Shown piece by piece: positions 6,401 through 13,970 of a stretch of 21,738 bases of DNA. The stretch's first letter is position 1. Every line of letters begins with the position of its first letter. Under the pieces are notes generated by a model that saw only the letters and a list, made by a program, of their open reading frames with translations, was not told the DNA's origin and did no database searches. The position numbers and the translations under genes are program-made. Source of the DNA: a virus; the IMG/VR virus record IMGVR_UViG_3300007514_000075, positions 1-21,738 of that record; one strand, 5' to 3'.

Positions 6401-9400
6401 TTGCCTCCCAGTGCCTCCAGTACAGCAGTGGATTCAAGAATACTTACCTCATCCCCAACGTGCTTAACATTCGGTTGCGATATAACGGGAAGCAACTGCG
6501 GCTTGCCGCCATCAGTCATCACCCCCAGTGGAGTGTCTGATCTCCACGATTTATTATCCTGCCAAACGTATCCTTCCAGCTTGTAGGATTCGTTGGGGAA
6601 CAGGTAGTTGTGAATTGCCAACCGATGCAGAAATTCGGTTTGGCTGGAATGCATTAAAAGATTGTTAATCTTTGTCCACCGCTGGGTGTCATCATTAAAT
6701 ATAACAATGGACTCAACCCCTCCTCGCTCGCCCTGCGTGCCCCACTCGTCAATGAACTCTTTCTTGTTGGCATCGCTGTAAAGTATTCCTTGCTGCTCGG
6801 CCCACTCTGCCAATGCTGCATCCTCTAGCGGGCGGGCTTGCTTTCCGATTGATTGCGCGGCTGAGATTGCGGTTCCCCTTGGCCCGTCCGCGAACTCTTC
6901 ATGATCTTGTTGTATTGATCGGTGACTTCTTCGTGCGACATTCTCGGCTGCGAGGATTGTGCTTCCCTCCCCGCTTCCACTAATTTCCTGTGCGATTCGT
7001 TCAGGTAAGACTTCGGCATTGTATAATCCTTTCTCTAAATTCTCCCGTATGATCTGTTTGTCCAGCTTAACATCGGCGTCAACCCCTTCCCCCTCCGGCG
7101 CAGCGGCAAAGTCCTGCGCCCCCGTAATGTCTTTGTCCGCCAGTAAATCCTGCGCCTTTGCTTGTGCCGCCCGCAAGCGTGCGCTATAGGTTTGTGCGCT
7201 CTTCACCCCAATGCGCTTGGCTCCTTCACGGGTGCTTGCCCCTTCCGCTGCCACCTCCAACACCTGCTGCTCCTCTGCCGTCAACTGGTCGAACACTTCG
7301 CCCAACTGCTCCCGCAACACGCTGCGCCGTGCGCCCATGTCTGCGCCCTCGGCAGTCGCATCCTCCGTGCGCTCGCCCAGTGTCGTGCCTTCGTCGCTCT
7401 CCGCTTCCAGTGAAGCATCCACTGCGCCGCCGCCCCGCTTCTGCGCGGTGCTTTTGCGGATTGCATCCACTGCCCCAGCCTTGGCCGAGTTAAATAACTG
7501 CGCGGGCTTATCCACATCCACTTTGCCTTCGCGCAAATCCTTGGCCACTCGTTCGGCGGCTGGCCCCTTCAAATCATCCCGCATCTGCGGATCAGCAGCC
7601 ACGCTGTTAACCGCCTTATTGATAGCCTCCTCAATCGCCGCTTCCTGTTCAGCTGTGTAATCCGTTGCCGGTGCAGCTTCGGGAGCGGCCTTGGCTTTCT
7701 GTTTCCTTTGTGCCCTGCCATCCGCCGCCTTCTGTGCCTTCCGCATCTGCCCCAACACCTTCACCGCCTTATCAAGTTCCGCTTGCAACGCCTTGCTCGG
7801 CCCGATGCCGCGAATATAGCGCACCAATAATTCGATGAACGCCGTGAGTTTCGGGCGCACCCCTGCCGTGGCCTCAGTAATGGCCCCAAACAATTTGCCT
7901 TGAAACGCCATCCGCGTGCCTTCCATGACAATGGATTCCGGCTTCATCGCCACGCCATCCATCTTCGCTTGCCCCATGTAAACCAGTTCGATGCGCTTCT
8001 TTTCGTCCGCGTCCATCTCCGCTTCCACGTTGCGAAGGTATTGCTGGCGGAACTCAAGGAATGGAACCGTTTGGCCAGACTCTAACCACTCCTTATGGAT
8101 GGCGCGGTTCTGTATCTGGTGAAAGATTTCTTCGTTCAGAATGAACGGCACATTCAATGCCTTGATGCGCTGCAAATGTGCCCCGAACACTTCAGGATGG
8201 ATAACAATCTTATCAAGATTCCCAGCCTCATCCGGTTCAGCAAAGATGCCACTGGTATTGGGATCGCCGCCGGGGCGTAACTCAATGTGCATTGCGCCCT
8301 CAGATAGCCCCAGCTTATTCATGGCCTTGGCCATGCCCTTGCTCACCTTGTCCTGCACCAAGGCAACCAAGTCGGAGTCCATGTCTACTCCACCATTGAT
8401 GAAACGGACACCGCCTACTTCCGTTTCGGCAGTGGTTTCAGCTTCTCCCTGCGCGGCCTCTTGGGTTTCCTCTTGGGCTTCCTGTTGCGCTTGTGCGTCT
8501 GGCAATGCCGCATCCCAGTCCGCGCCGATGCCGTCCACTTCGCCGTCACTCTCCAGCGAACCCTTGTCCACCTTCACCACGCCTTCATCGCGCAGTTGTT
8601 GCCGCCCAAACTTGCGCCCATCCTGCACCGTGATGGTGTCCGTGTCCGGGTCAAAACCCACCACCTCAAACTTTTCGCCGTTCAAGGTGAACTCATCGCC
8701 AACCACTAGCTCCTGTGTGGGTATGGTGTCCTTGGCTGCTGGCCCGTCACCCTCCCGTATCTCCTGCTCAAACTGAATATCCGTTTCCTGCTGCTCCCGT
8801 CGCGCTTTGCTTTCAGCGGAAAAGTTGCGGCGGCGCGTGATCGCTTCGCTCACTAAATCTAGGAATCCATCCTCGTCCAGTTCAGTACCGTGTTGCCGAT
8901 TGTAAAGGTCAACCACTTGGTCAAGATTGCCCTTGCCGTCCTGAACCCGTGTGCCCCACTTGGACTTGCCGGGGTCTTTAACCCCCAAGGTGGATTCAAT
9001 CTGGTCGTGCGCGTGCCCTGTGGCCAGCTTGCCCGGTCGCCGCCCGCCACCCTTGACGCGAACACTGCGCGGCGGAACCGGGATCGGACTGCCGGTGTCC
9101 TCAATCCAATCCAAAACATCCGGCCCCTGCTCCTGCCGTCTGCGTTGTTCTGGCGTCATCGGTTTGCGCTTGGGTTGGGTAGCCTTCGCGTCCTCTTCTG
9201 CCGCTACTTCACTCGCCGTCTCAGTTGTTGCCTCGGCATCCTCAAGTGCGTCCAGTTCCGCATCAGCCGCCTCGGCAAAATCATCCATTGGGTCAGCAAT
9301 CGGGCCAGCAATCGGATCGGTTATCGGTTCAGCAACTGGTTCGACCGTGCGTGTGTCACCAGCCAGAGCGGTTTCCACGGCTGAATCCGTTTCCCCTTCG

Positions 9401-10755
9401 GCCTCTTGAACCACTGGGAAGGCGTCCGATAAATCAATCCCCGCCTCTGCCGCCTCTGCTTCATGCGCTTCGCGCTCGGCATCTAGTGCTTCGGCAGCGT
9501 CTGGCTCTGTGCCCTCCGCTAATTGTTGCCGCATCCGCTCTGCTTGCCGCGCCACCACATCCGCTGTGGAATCATTGCCAGACTCCCGCAGCCGTTGCTC
9601 AGAGTTTTCGAGATCGGTGATCTGCTGTTGCAGCCGCCCCTTGCGGCCCACTACCCCAACCAGTAGCCCAAAGAAACCACCCACACTCGCGCCCAAGGTA
9701 GCCGAGTGCATCAGATTCTCAAATGCGTCTCGATCTTCTTGATACTTTGCAACGTGTGCTGCGCCAAGGTTCAGCCATGCCGTCTGGAAAGATTCCTGCG
9801 CTGCCTCGGTGAGTGCGCCCTGCGCGGTCGTCTTGGTAATGTGCCGCCAGCCTCGGCCCCATGCCCCCTTGGTACTCCGATCAATGCGGCTAAATAACCT
9901 TGCCGCCATAGCCGTTGCGCCTAAACTTTCCGTTAAACCGGCGGGCATATTGTGGGCCATGCTCAACCATGCCTGATCCAGTTCCTCTTCGGTCAGCTTG
10001 TCTCGCCCCTCGGCCTTGGCCTTGGCCAGCAGGGTTAGGTATGCATCGTTCCAACCCTCCATGCCAGACATCGCCATGCCTTGTGCTGCACCGCCCGCCA
10101 ACGCCGTTCGGTGCATCGTCTTGGCCACCCCTTGCGCCACTGCGGACTGGTTGGCCGCAGCAGCTTGCGCGGGTGTGATTCGGTATCCCAGCCCAGCTTT
10201 TGAGATTGCTGGAGATTGAGCCACCTTCGCCGCATGACGCGCCGCGATTGCCTTTGAGCCACCCAACGCTGACCGCGCTCCCGCCCCAGCACCCTTTGAT
10301 CCAACTAGATACCCGCCCACTGTGCCCACGCCACCGGCAAAGTCTGCCAGCCAGTGATCCCGATACCGCACACTGGGCGTTGGGGTTATGTAATCTGCCG
10401 CATCGCGTATGCTCTTGCCGACAATCCCGTGCAGGAAAGTATCTTCTGGAGTTTCCAACTCCTTGAAGCCACCGCCCAGCTGTAGCTTGCGTTCAAGGTT
10501 AAACGCCCAAGTTCCTAATAGTTCTGGCAGTGAGGCTGCTGCCCCTGCCGCATCCCTAGTGAACCGGCCATACATTTCACCGATCAATCCCGTATCATTG
10601 GCCTCATCGTAGTGGTAGGCTTGGCGCGGGGCGGGAGTGTCATAATCTAAATAAAGCCCTTTCTCAGCCAACACCCGATCAGCGGGCGACAAGTCCGCCA
10701 TCGGGTCAGGAAGGGTGTCTAGTTCCGCAATGACTTTATCGGCTGGGGAAGGCAT
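3406..10755 (-). CDS. Giant polyvalent virion protein (2449 aa) with sigma-like and kinase-like domains
   Basis: Probably a virion protein ejected with the DNA and able to act in the host. It lies last in the late operon after two internal-virion-type genes, the place where podoviruses keep such proteins. Visible parts: N-terminal SPADKVIAE/SPADRVLAE repeat (3-31); hydrophobic glycine-rich segments (136-160, 353-370); coiled coil (375-430); low-complexity acidic linker (450-530) with PIxD repeats; small beta domain around GDEFTLNGEKFEVVGF (686-701); helical domain with EEIFH (875-879), an HExxH-like motif lacking the first His; sigma-70/ECF-like region (about 1034-1206); polyvalent-type kinase domain (about 1306-1495); long coiled coil (1640-1715); helical C-terminal virion domain (about 1840-2449) containing FFQFQRWTFQRG. 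No clear ribosome-binding site precedes the ATG; coupling to the upstream gene (33 bases away) is possible. N4-type virion RNA polymerase was considered, but no polymerase motif is seen. Confidence 0.85.
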   Translation of the reverse strand: MPSPADKVIAELDTLPDPMADLSPADRVLAEKGLYLDYDTPAPRQAYHYDEANDTGLIGEMYGRFTRDAAGAAASLPELLGTWAFNLERKLQLGGGFKELETPEDTFLHGIVGKSIRDAADYITPTPSVRYRDHWLADFAGGVGTVGGYLVGSKGAGAGARSALGGSKAIAARHAAKVAQSPAISKAGLGYRITPAQAAAANQSAVAQGVAKTMHRTALAGGAAQGMAMSGMEGWNDAYLTLLAKAKAEGRDKLTEEELDQAWLSMAHNMPAGLTESLGATAMAARLFSRIDRSTKGAWGRGWRHITKTTAQGALTEAAQESFQTAWLNLGAAHVAKYQEDRDAFENLMHSATLGASVGGFFGLLVGVVGRKGRLQQQITDLENSEQRLRESGNDSTADVVARQAERMRQQLAEGTEPDAAEALDAEREAHEAEAAEAGIDLSDAFPVVQEAEGETDSAVETALAGDTRTVEPVAEPITDPIAGPIADPMDDFAEAADAELDALEDAEATTETASEVAAEEDAKATQPKRKPMTPEQRRRQEQGPDVLDWIEDTGSPIPVPPRSVRVKGGGRRPGKLATGHAHDQIESTLGVKDPGKSKWGTRVQDGKGNLDQVVDLYNRQHGTELDEDGFLDLVSEAITRRRNFSAESKARREQQETDIQFEQEIREGDGPAAKDTIPTQELVVGDEFTLNGEKFEVVGFDPDTDTITVQDGRKFGRQQLRDEGVVKVDKGSLESDGEVDGIGADWDAALPDAQAQQEAQEETQEAAQGEAETTAETEVGGVRFINGGVDMDSDLVALVQDKVSKGMAKAMNKLGLSEGAMHIELRPGGDPNTSGIFAEPDEAGNLDKIVIHPEVFGAHLQRIKALNVPFILNEEIFHQIQNRAIHKEWLESGQTVPFLEFRQQYLRNVEAEMDADEKKRIELVYMGQAKMDGVAMKPESIVMEGTRMAFQGKLFGAITEATAGVRPKLTAFIELLVRYIRGIGPSKALQAELDKAVKVLGQMRKAQKAADGRAQRKQKAKAAPEAAPATDYTAEQEAAIEEAINKAVNSVAADPQMRDDLKGPAAERVAKDLREGKVDVDKPAQLFNSAKAGAVDAIRKSTAQKRGGGAVDASLEAESDEGTTLGERTEDATAEGADMGARRSVLREQLGEVFDQLTAEEQQVLEVAAEGASTREGAKRIGVKSAQTYSARLRAAQAKAQDLLADKDITGAQDFAAAPEGEGVDADVKLDKQIIRENLEKGLYNAEVLPERIAQEISGSGEGSTILAAENVARRSHRSIQQDHEEFADGPRGTAISAAQSIGKQARPLEDAALAEWAEQQGILYSDANKKEFIDEWGTQGERGGVESIVIFNDDTQRWTKINNLLMHSSQTEFLHRLAIHNYLFPNESYKLEGYVWQDNKSWRSDTPLGVMTDGGKPQLLPVISQPNVKHVGDEVSILESTAVLEALGGKWDSVEGGFVFEDGGFLIGDAHEENVLRRENDSLAFIDTDIRLLLSQKNDRLRAFAEGESEVEGDAAPAPDSDFETDTDPTSEQEQMVLGLKDGEEAIPPDINVPVWEKFKALMRGEWSGTDKLRRVGLGGLADRIELYEAKRGEFSGKLLETMRQWAKPLSREQIVEAHREALEYFAVREDYGGSLESNTLRRKLEEAKRDRDKARRKRDESDAAQRDALDPTELEARQQAVADADAKVQRLKRELDQRVAQEQRDAESRANAVLAELSDTATDLVRIMGDTSEQTGAMADSLGIKVQLPNGAWRRMVNLGRKHFPRVFSDEVVDAINNPAKFPELYAKLQGALVDGGYALDAKEAEKMLLDMQHEGEMAGASFLANAEMARGMRLPAEFYSTSPDTYFNFVNRFADRAAQIHAFGQSTNTSNDAFDTALKASKRSDQETRDFIKLVRGAVYRIRPKGNNKFYQRLQTFTTGGFLSGPFTAIRDVASGVALSAETFGALNTARAMWQTFGGHTKAAGRNLLRIKDGDFKWYQFQNFESSPDIEAALRLGAVREDFVEAMLLDERINDPNATDKLLLEGTNKALAFKRSMDSLARVTTLVASVHWLRTTQSLSRNNPEGRRFKQRVAALKRLGIKGDAVAGLLAGDVKAEEDFARKAVAEKQYTYSITQHPLFLASPDSTTKIFFQFQRWTFQRGRDLLKNVILPATHGTKVGGERVRDFAPVLRFAAAAALTGELLSLLREWLTDKERREALNEEIANADDTKAALIVDRVWKDMVMSGGLGLLGDYGTMAYELTDRGPRWRDPLAPPAVNLLKQLRDTVTSIAQQGLNGDAAVRELGKWINTLPPVNQLYGFSKGMTRRVMPDLVPVHAATRDRNFVRTLARRFGEEHDLDVEGSGGSFAKDEFTEQKKQLEEALLTGDIAEAREIKQSLLDDGMELTAIRSSVRMRHPIRIGMVTKPELRRKFMRWAKQRVPSSVERIERTQKTYELTARRLGLF
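3419..3450 (+). terminator. Intrinsic terminator for the rightward small-gene unit
   Basis: An 11-base-pair stem (AACCTACGGGC, 3419-3429, pairing with GCTCGTAGGTT, 3435-3445, with one G-T pair) with loop CGTAA is followed by a run of six T on the + strand (3444-3449). It lies inside the last 15 codons of the convergent giant gene on the - strand. On the - strand the hairpin is not followed by a clean T-run, so it should act in one direction only. Confidence 0.85.
6271..6840 (-). other. Polyvalent-protein-type kinase domain inside the giant protein (residues 1306-1495)
   Basis: The N-lobe shows GGVESIVIF (1345-1353, glycine-rich entry) and a candidate ATP lysine K1362 (RWTKINN). HNYLFPNESYKLEGYVW and LLPVISQPNV mark the hinge region as in the polyvalent-protein kinase family. 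The catalytic loop GDAHEENVL (1470-1478) gives D1471 and N1476, and FIDTD (1487-1491) gives the metal-binding D1489. All key positions look intact, so an active protein kinase is plausible; the substrate is unknown. Confidence 0.7.
7138..7656 (-). other. Sigma-70/ECF-like domain inside the giant protein (residues 1034-1206)
   Basis: The order of elements follows an ECF-type sigma factor. DDLKGPAAERVAKDL (1060-1074) is placed like the region 2 helix with the conserved acidic residue. AQLFNSAKAGAVDAIRK (1085-1101) matches the 'FxxWLYxIARNxAIDxLRR' helix of regions 2.3-2.4. A short linker follows with DASLEAESDEG (like 'VSLDE...D'). Region 4 is LREQLGEVFDQLTAEEQQVLEVAAEG, then STREGAKRIGVKSAQTYSARL (turn and recognition helix) and a charged helix. 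This is motif reading by eye; profile comparison has not been done. Confidence 0.65.
9291..9338 (-). repeat. Four imperfect 12-base units coding a PIxD-type linker
   Basis: Four adjacent 12-base units, each with a form of ATCGG or CAGCAATCG, encode PVAE-PITD-PIAG-PIAD in the acidic low-complexity linker of the giant protein (residues 473-488). Such units vary in number by slippage. The segment is probably a flexible spacer. Confidence 0.6.
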
Positions 10756-10788
10756 GAGCTAGTCAGTTTAATTTATTCGTTGCGTGCC

Positions 10789-12921
10789 TTATTTATTTTT
10801 AGATTCTCTGGAATACAACGATTGCGCGGCCTTCCATTTACTTTGAACGCCCTTATGCCCCTTCATCTCTTCGCCCATCCGGTTGCGTAGGGCAACCCAG
10901 TCCCTGTGTCGTGTTAGGTAGGCAAGCAATTTTTTCTTATCCCCTAAAGACTTTGGCAAATCGGTATATGATTGCGTCTTGGTGTCGCCGGTTTCACTCT
11001 TGTACCATAGCCGGTCTGGCCAGTTTTCGATTGGCTTATTAACTAGCTCGGCAGCAAACTGGTTCACACTGTACTCCGTGAAACGGTTCGTTTTGAAGCC
11101 GTACTCCCTCGTCTCACCAGTGATGTCGAAGATGGCGTCCTGATATTCCTCGATGGCATCAATAGATTTTTCCATCACATCATCCGCCATTGCGTCCTCA
11201 CTGTCATCCGCATTCCAGCCCAAGCCATTAACGGGGTCTGTGGAGATACGAATAATTTGCTGCCTTAATCTCAAGCTGGCCCCCTGTGCGTTCATTCTCT
11301 TATGAAGTGCTTGGGCGTTATTTAGCACCTCATGCTCGGCTGGCCCCCCCGGAGGGTTGGGCTGCCCAGTGAACGGATTTATTTCTCCCTCATTACCGTG
11401 GCGGGCGTTTGTTTGATCGCCAGTAAAGTTAGCTGGATCACCCGTGTTCGCGCCCGTGTTGCGTGATGAGCCACTGGCAGCATCAAACAATAATTTACCA
11501 TTCCTCACAGTGGCAAACTTCCATTCACCACTATTGGCGTCTTGCCCGAAAACACGTTGCCCCTCGCTAACGCCAAGTTCTCTGGCTTGCTGTTCATTGA
11601 TGAACGGGGAAAGAATCGCTACATCTTCCATCCCCACTGCGGATAGAGCATATTCATACGCCTTATTAGGTGCATGGCCGAGGTCGATGCGTTGTTTCGC
11701 TATCTCATGCAAACGAACTGCTCGTTTTTCCTGATACGGATCAGCCATGAACTCAAGTTTGCCATCCTTTTGGGAACGCGGTATCAAGCCAAAGTCAGCA
11801 GCTTCATCCACCTTTGCCGCCTTAACTGCTGCGGCACGCCGCTGAAGCATCTGCTTGGCAACCTCGCGCCCGTCCGGGTTCAGGATGGTTTGTCCATTGT
11901 AGTCGCTAAAGTATCGCCCGTGAGACGTAGCCCCAGCGGAAGGCTTGTAGATGCTGCCGTGCCTGTTCTCACGAATCTCGCGCTGCTCGGCGGGTGTAAG
12001 CTGATCCCATAGCGGTTTAGACTTTATCATCTCTTGGCGCAACTGGTATCCAGCATGGGTTAGTTCTCCATTGTTTTCGCGGAGCAAGTACAACCCACTT
12101 TGTGGATCGCGGATATTCAATATGCCGGTGTAGGCTTGGCCCAGCGCGACATCTTCCTTGCGGTATTGATTGTTTCTAGCTGTTTCATTGAGGCGTTCCT
12201 GCGTTGCACCAAAAGTATAATCCCCATACTGCTTCGTCCCGCGCCGTTCAGCCACATACCGAGTTAGCTTGGCTCGCTGCGCTGGGTGCGTAATGGAAAC
12301 CGGCGGCACATAGTTGGCCAGTTGTTCTTCGGTAAGGTCTTGCAATAGGGTGAGTTGTTCAGTCACTGCGCCCTGCTCACTTTGATACTTCTCTTGATCT
12401 CTGGCTTGTGATGCTAGGGATTGAGCCGCCTCAGTCTGCTGAATCGCAGCCCTAGAAATATCGTAACCCCTTGCCGTGTTCATCAGCGACTGCGCTTCGC
12501 GTTGCAGTGGGCGCAGCTTGCGGAAATGCTCAAGGTCATCCTCGCCCTGCCTAACTCTCAAATCCATAAGGTTTACACGATCTTCCATCGTTTGATCGTT
12601 GTAATTGTTTTGCAGTTCACGGGCGCGATTCACTAGATTGATGCCCTCAATCCTTGCGTCTTTTGAGCTTACGTTGTAGTCCGTGATCGCATCCCGATAC
12701 GCCGTGTTGCTCGCCATATCCGCCATCTTCAGCGGGTGCATATCTGCACTTTGACTCATCGCTTGCTGCCTCGCCTCCATCCCTTGCTGTTTCGCCGCAG
12801 CGTCCTGCTTCCGCGAGGCAAAACTTTGTCCCTGCGCCATGCCTCTAGCAAAAGATTCAGCCGGATCAGCCGGTTTGCCCAGCCACGGCATATCGCTTAA
12901 TGAAATGTTTCCAAGTGCCAT
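10789..12921 (-). CDS. Large internal virion-type protein, 710 aa
   Basis: A 710-residue, mainly helical, Gln/Ala/Arg-rich protein without signal peptide or clear membrane span. Residues 20-200 are long helices with coiled-coil character (ARKQDAAAKQQGMEARQQ-like stretches). Residues 483-530 are a Gly/Asn/Pro-rich flexible linker (GSSRNTGANTGDP...). The C-terminal 180 residues are again helical and charged. No enzyme motif was found. By size, composition and position between a small internal-type protein and the giant polyvalent protein, it fits the internal core or ejection proteins of podoviruses (roles like T7 gp15), but I see no sequence signature proving this. TAAGGA at the end of the previous gene gives its ribosome-binding site; the gap is 11 bases. 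Confidence 0.75.
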   Translation of the reverse strand: MALGNISLSDMPWLGKPADPAESFARGMAQGQSFASRKQDAAAKQQGMEARQQAMSQSADMHPLKMADMASNTAYRDAITDYNVSSKDARIEGINLVNRARELQNNYNDQTMEDRVNLMDLRVRQGEDDLEHFRKLRPLQREAQSLMNTARGYDISRAAIQQTEAAQSLASQARDQEKYQSEQGAVTEQLTLLQDLTEEQLANYVPPVSITHPAQRAKLTRYVAERRGTKQYGDYTFGATQERLNETARNNQYRKEDVALGQAYTGILNIRDPQSGLYLLRENNGELTHAGYQLRQEMIKSKPLWDQLTPAEQREIRENRHGSIYKPSAGATSHGRYFSDYNGQTILNPDGREVAKQMLQRRAAAVKAAKVDEAADFGLIPRSQKDGKLEFMADPYQEKRAVRLHEIAKQRIDLGHAPNKAYEYALSAVGMEDVAILSPFINEQQARELGVSEGQRVFGQDANSGEWKFATVRNGKLLFDAASGSSRNTGANTGDPANFTGDQTNARHGNEGEINPFTGQPNPPGGPAEHEVLNNAQALHKRMNAQGASLRLRQQIIRISTDPVNGLGWNADDSEDAMADDVMEKSIDAIEEYQDAIFDITGETREYGFKTNRFTEYSVNQFAAELVNKPIENWPDRLWYKSETGDTKTQSYTDLPKSLGDKKKLLAYLTRHRDWVALRNRMGEEMKGHKGVQSKWKAAQSLYSRESKNK

Positions 12922-12932
12922 ATTATTAATCC

Positions 12933-13961
12933 TTACATTGAGTAGTCTGCTTCCCTGATGTTCAGTGTGCGGCCCTCATTTCCCCAATTAGTCAGAGGCC
13001 GGAACGGGTAACTCATGTCAAAACCGCTGGGGCCACTAGGCGCACCGCTAATGTCTGTGCGTGGCGCAACGGCTGGCTGAGAATACCAAGACAAATCAGG
13101 GATGGATGGTTGAGCGGCTGGCCCTGACTGCGCTGGTGTACCCCACCACGGGTCGTTCATCATCATGGCTGGCGCAGGAGCAGCAGGAGCAGAGTAAGGC
13201 ACGGAGTATGAAGTGCCAAAGTTTTGCGGGTAACTCATGCCGAAGGGAGCAACCACCGGCCCCGGCGCAGCGACTTGCGGCACAGCAGCTTGCTGTCTGC
13301 CACCAATCGCATTGGCCATCGCCATCGTTCCTGCGTAGCCAAAGCCAATGCCCGCCGCTTGCATCCCGGTATTAAGCAATCCGCTAAACCTCGGATCAGG
13401 CGCAGCCGCCACCTTCGCCGCCAGATAATCGCGTGTCCATTTGGTGTCGCGCTCTTGGGTCTTGTGCGCGAGGCGTTGGGTCGGGGAGAAGAACATATCT
13501 GTTACGCTCATCGGCCTTGCCATGGCTGTGCCGACTTGCTGGTTGATGAAGTCCCGCGCCATGCCGAGGCCGCGCTGCTTCATGTCGAGGCTGGTGAGTC
13601 CATAGTTCCTTAACTCATTAAACTTCACCGCCTGACTGCCAGTTGTGCCGGTACGAATACCACGCGCTGCTGCCCGATCCGCGATCTTGTCCGCCACATC
13701 ACCGGGCACGCGCCCTCCAAGGAAGTCATCAACCACATTGCGCTGACTCCCCACAAGACTGTCATACCCGCTGATCGCCCGCCGCAACCCTTGCTCCAAT
13801 GCTTCCTGATCTGCCGCCTGTTGCGCCAGTGCCAGAGACTTCGCCTTACCGACAACACGGGTGTTCGCGTCGATTGCGCCTTCCTGCTCCTTGTCGATGT
13901 CCACGCCAACAAAGGCTGGTACGTTAACCTTCTTGCCGAATAATTTACTGAGTAGTCCCAT
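12933..13961 (-). CDS. Internal virion-type protein, 342 aa
   Basis: A 342-residue protein beginning MGLLSKLFGKK, a start common in phage internal or tail-lumen proteins. Residues 30-190 are helical, with NVVDDFLGG and RGIRTGTTGSQAVKFNEL segments. Residues 195-221 form a glycine-rich hydrophobic stretch (GMQAAGIGFGYAGTMAMANA) that could enter a membrane. Residues 225-342 are Pro/Ala/Met-rich and low in complexity, with repeated 'FGMSYP' and 'FDMSYPF'-like pieces. Position and composition resemble T7 gp14-type ejection proteins, which form a channel through the host envelope; this is inferred from context. AAGGA nine bases upstream supports the start, and the gap to the previous stop is nine bases. 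Confidence 0.75.
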   Translation of the reverse strand: MGLLSKLFGKKVNVPAFVGVDIDKEQEGAIDANTRVVGKAKSLALAQQAADQEALEQGLRRAISGYDSLVGSQRNVVDDFLGGRVPGDVADKIADRAAARGIRTGTTGSQAVKFNELRNYGLTSLDMKQRGLGMARDFINQQVGTAMARPMSVTDMFFSPTQRLAHKTQERDTKWTRDYLAAKVAAAPDPRFSGLLNTGMQAAGIGFGYAGTMAMANAIGGRQQAAVPQVAAPGPVVAPFGMSYPQNFGTSYSVPYSAPAAPAPAMMMNDPWWGTPAQSGPAAQPSIPDLSWYSQPAVAPRTDISGAPSGPSGFDMSYPFRPLTNWGNEGRTLNIREADYSM

Positions 13962-13970
13962 AACGTATCC

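Noticed and set aside
5927-8776. Long + strand open frames opposite the giant gene (about 210-220 codons)
   Set aside because: They are Ser/Pro/Ala-rich mirror frames of a strongly coding GC-rich gene, have no ribosome-binding sites or domain resemblance, and lie antisense to clear domains.
3406-10755. N4-like virion RNA polymerase
   Set aside because: Size and position would fit, but no single-subunit polymerase motifs are visible; the transcription-related part looks like a sigma factor instead.
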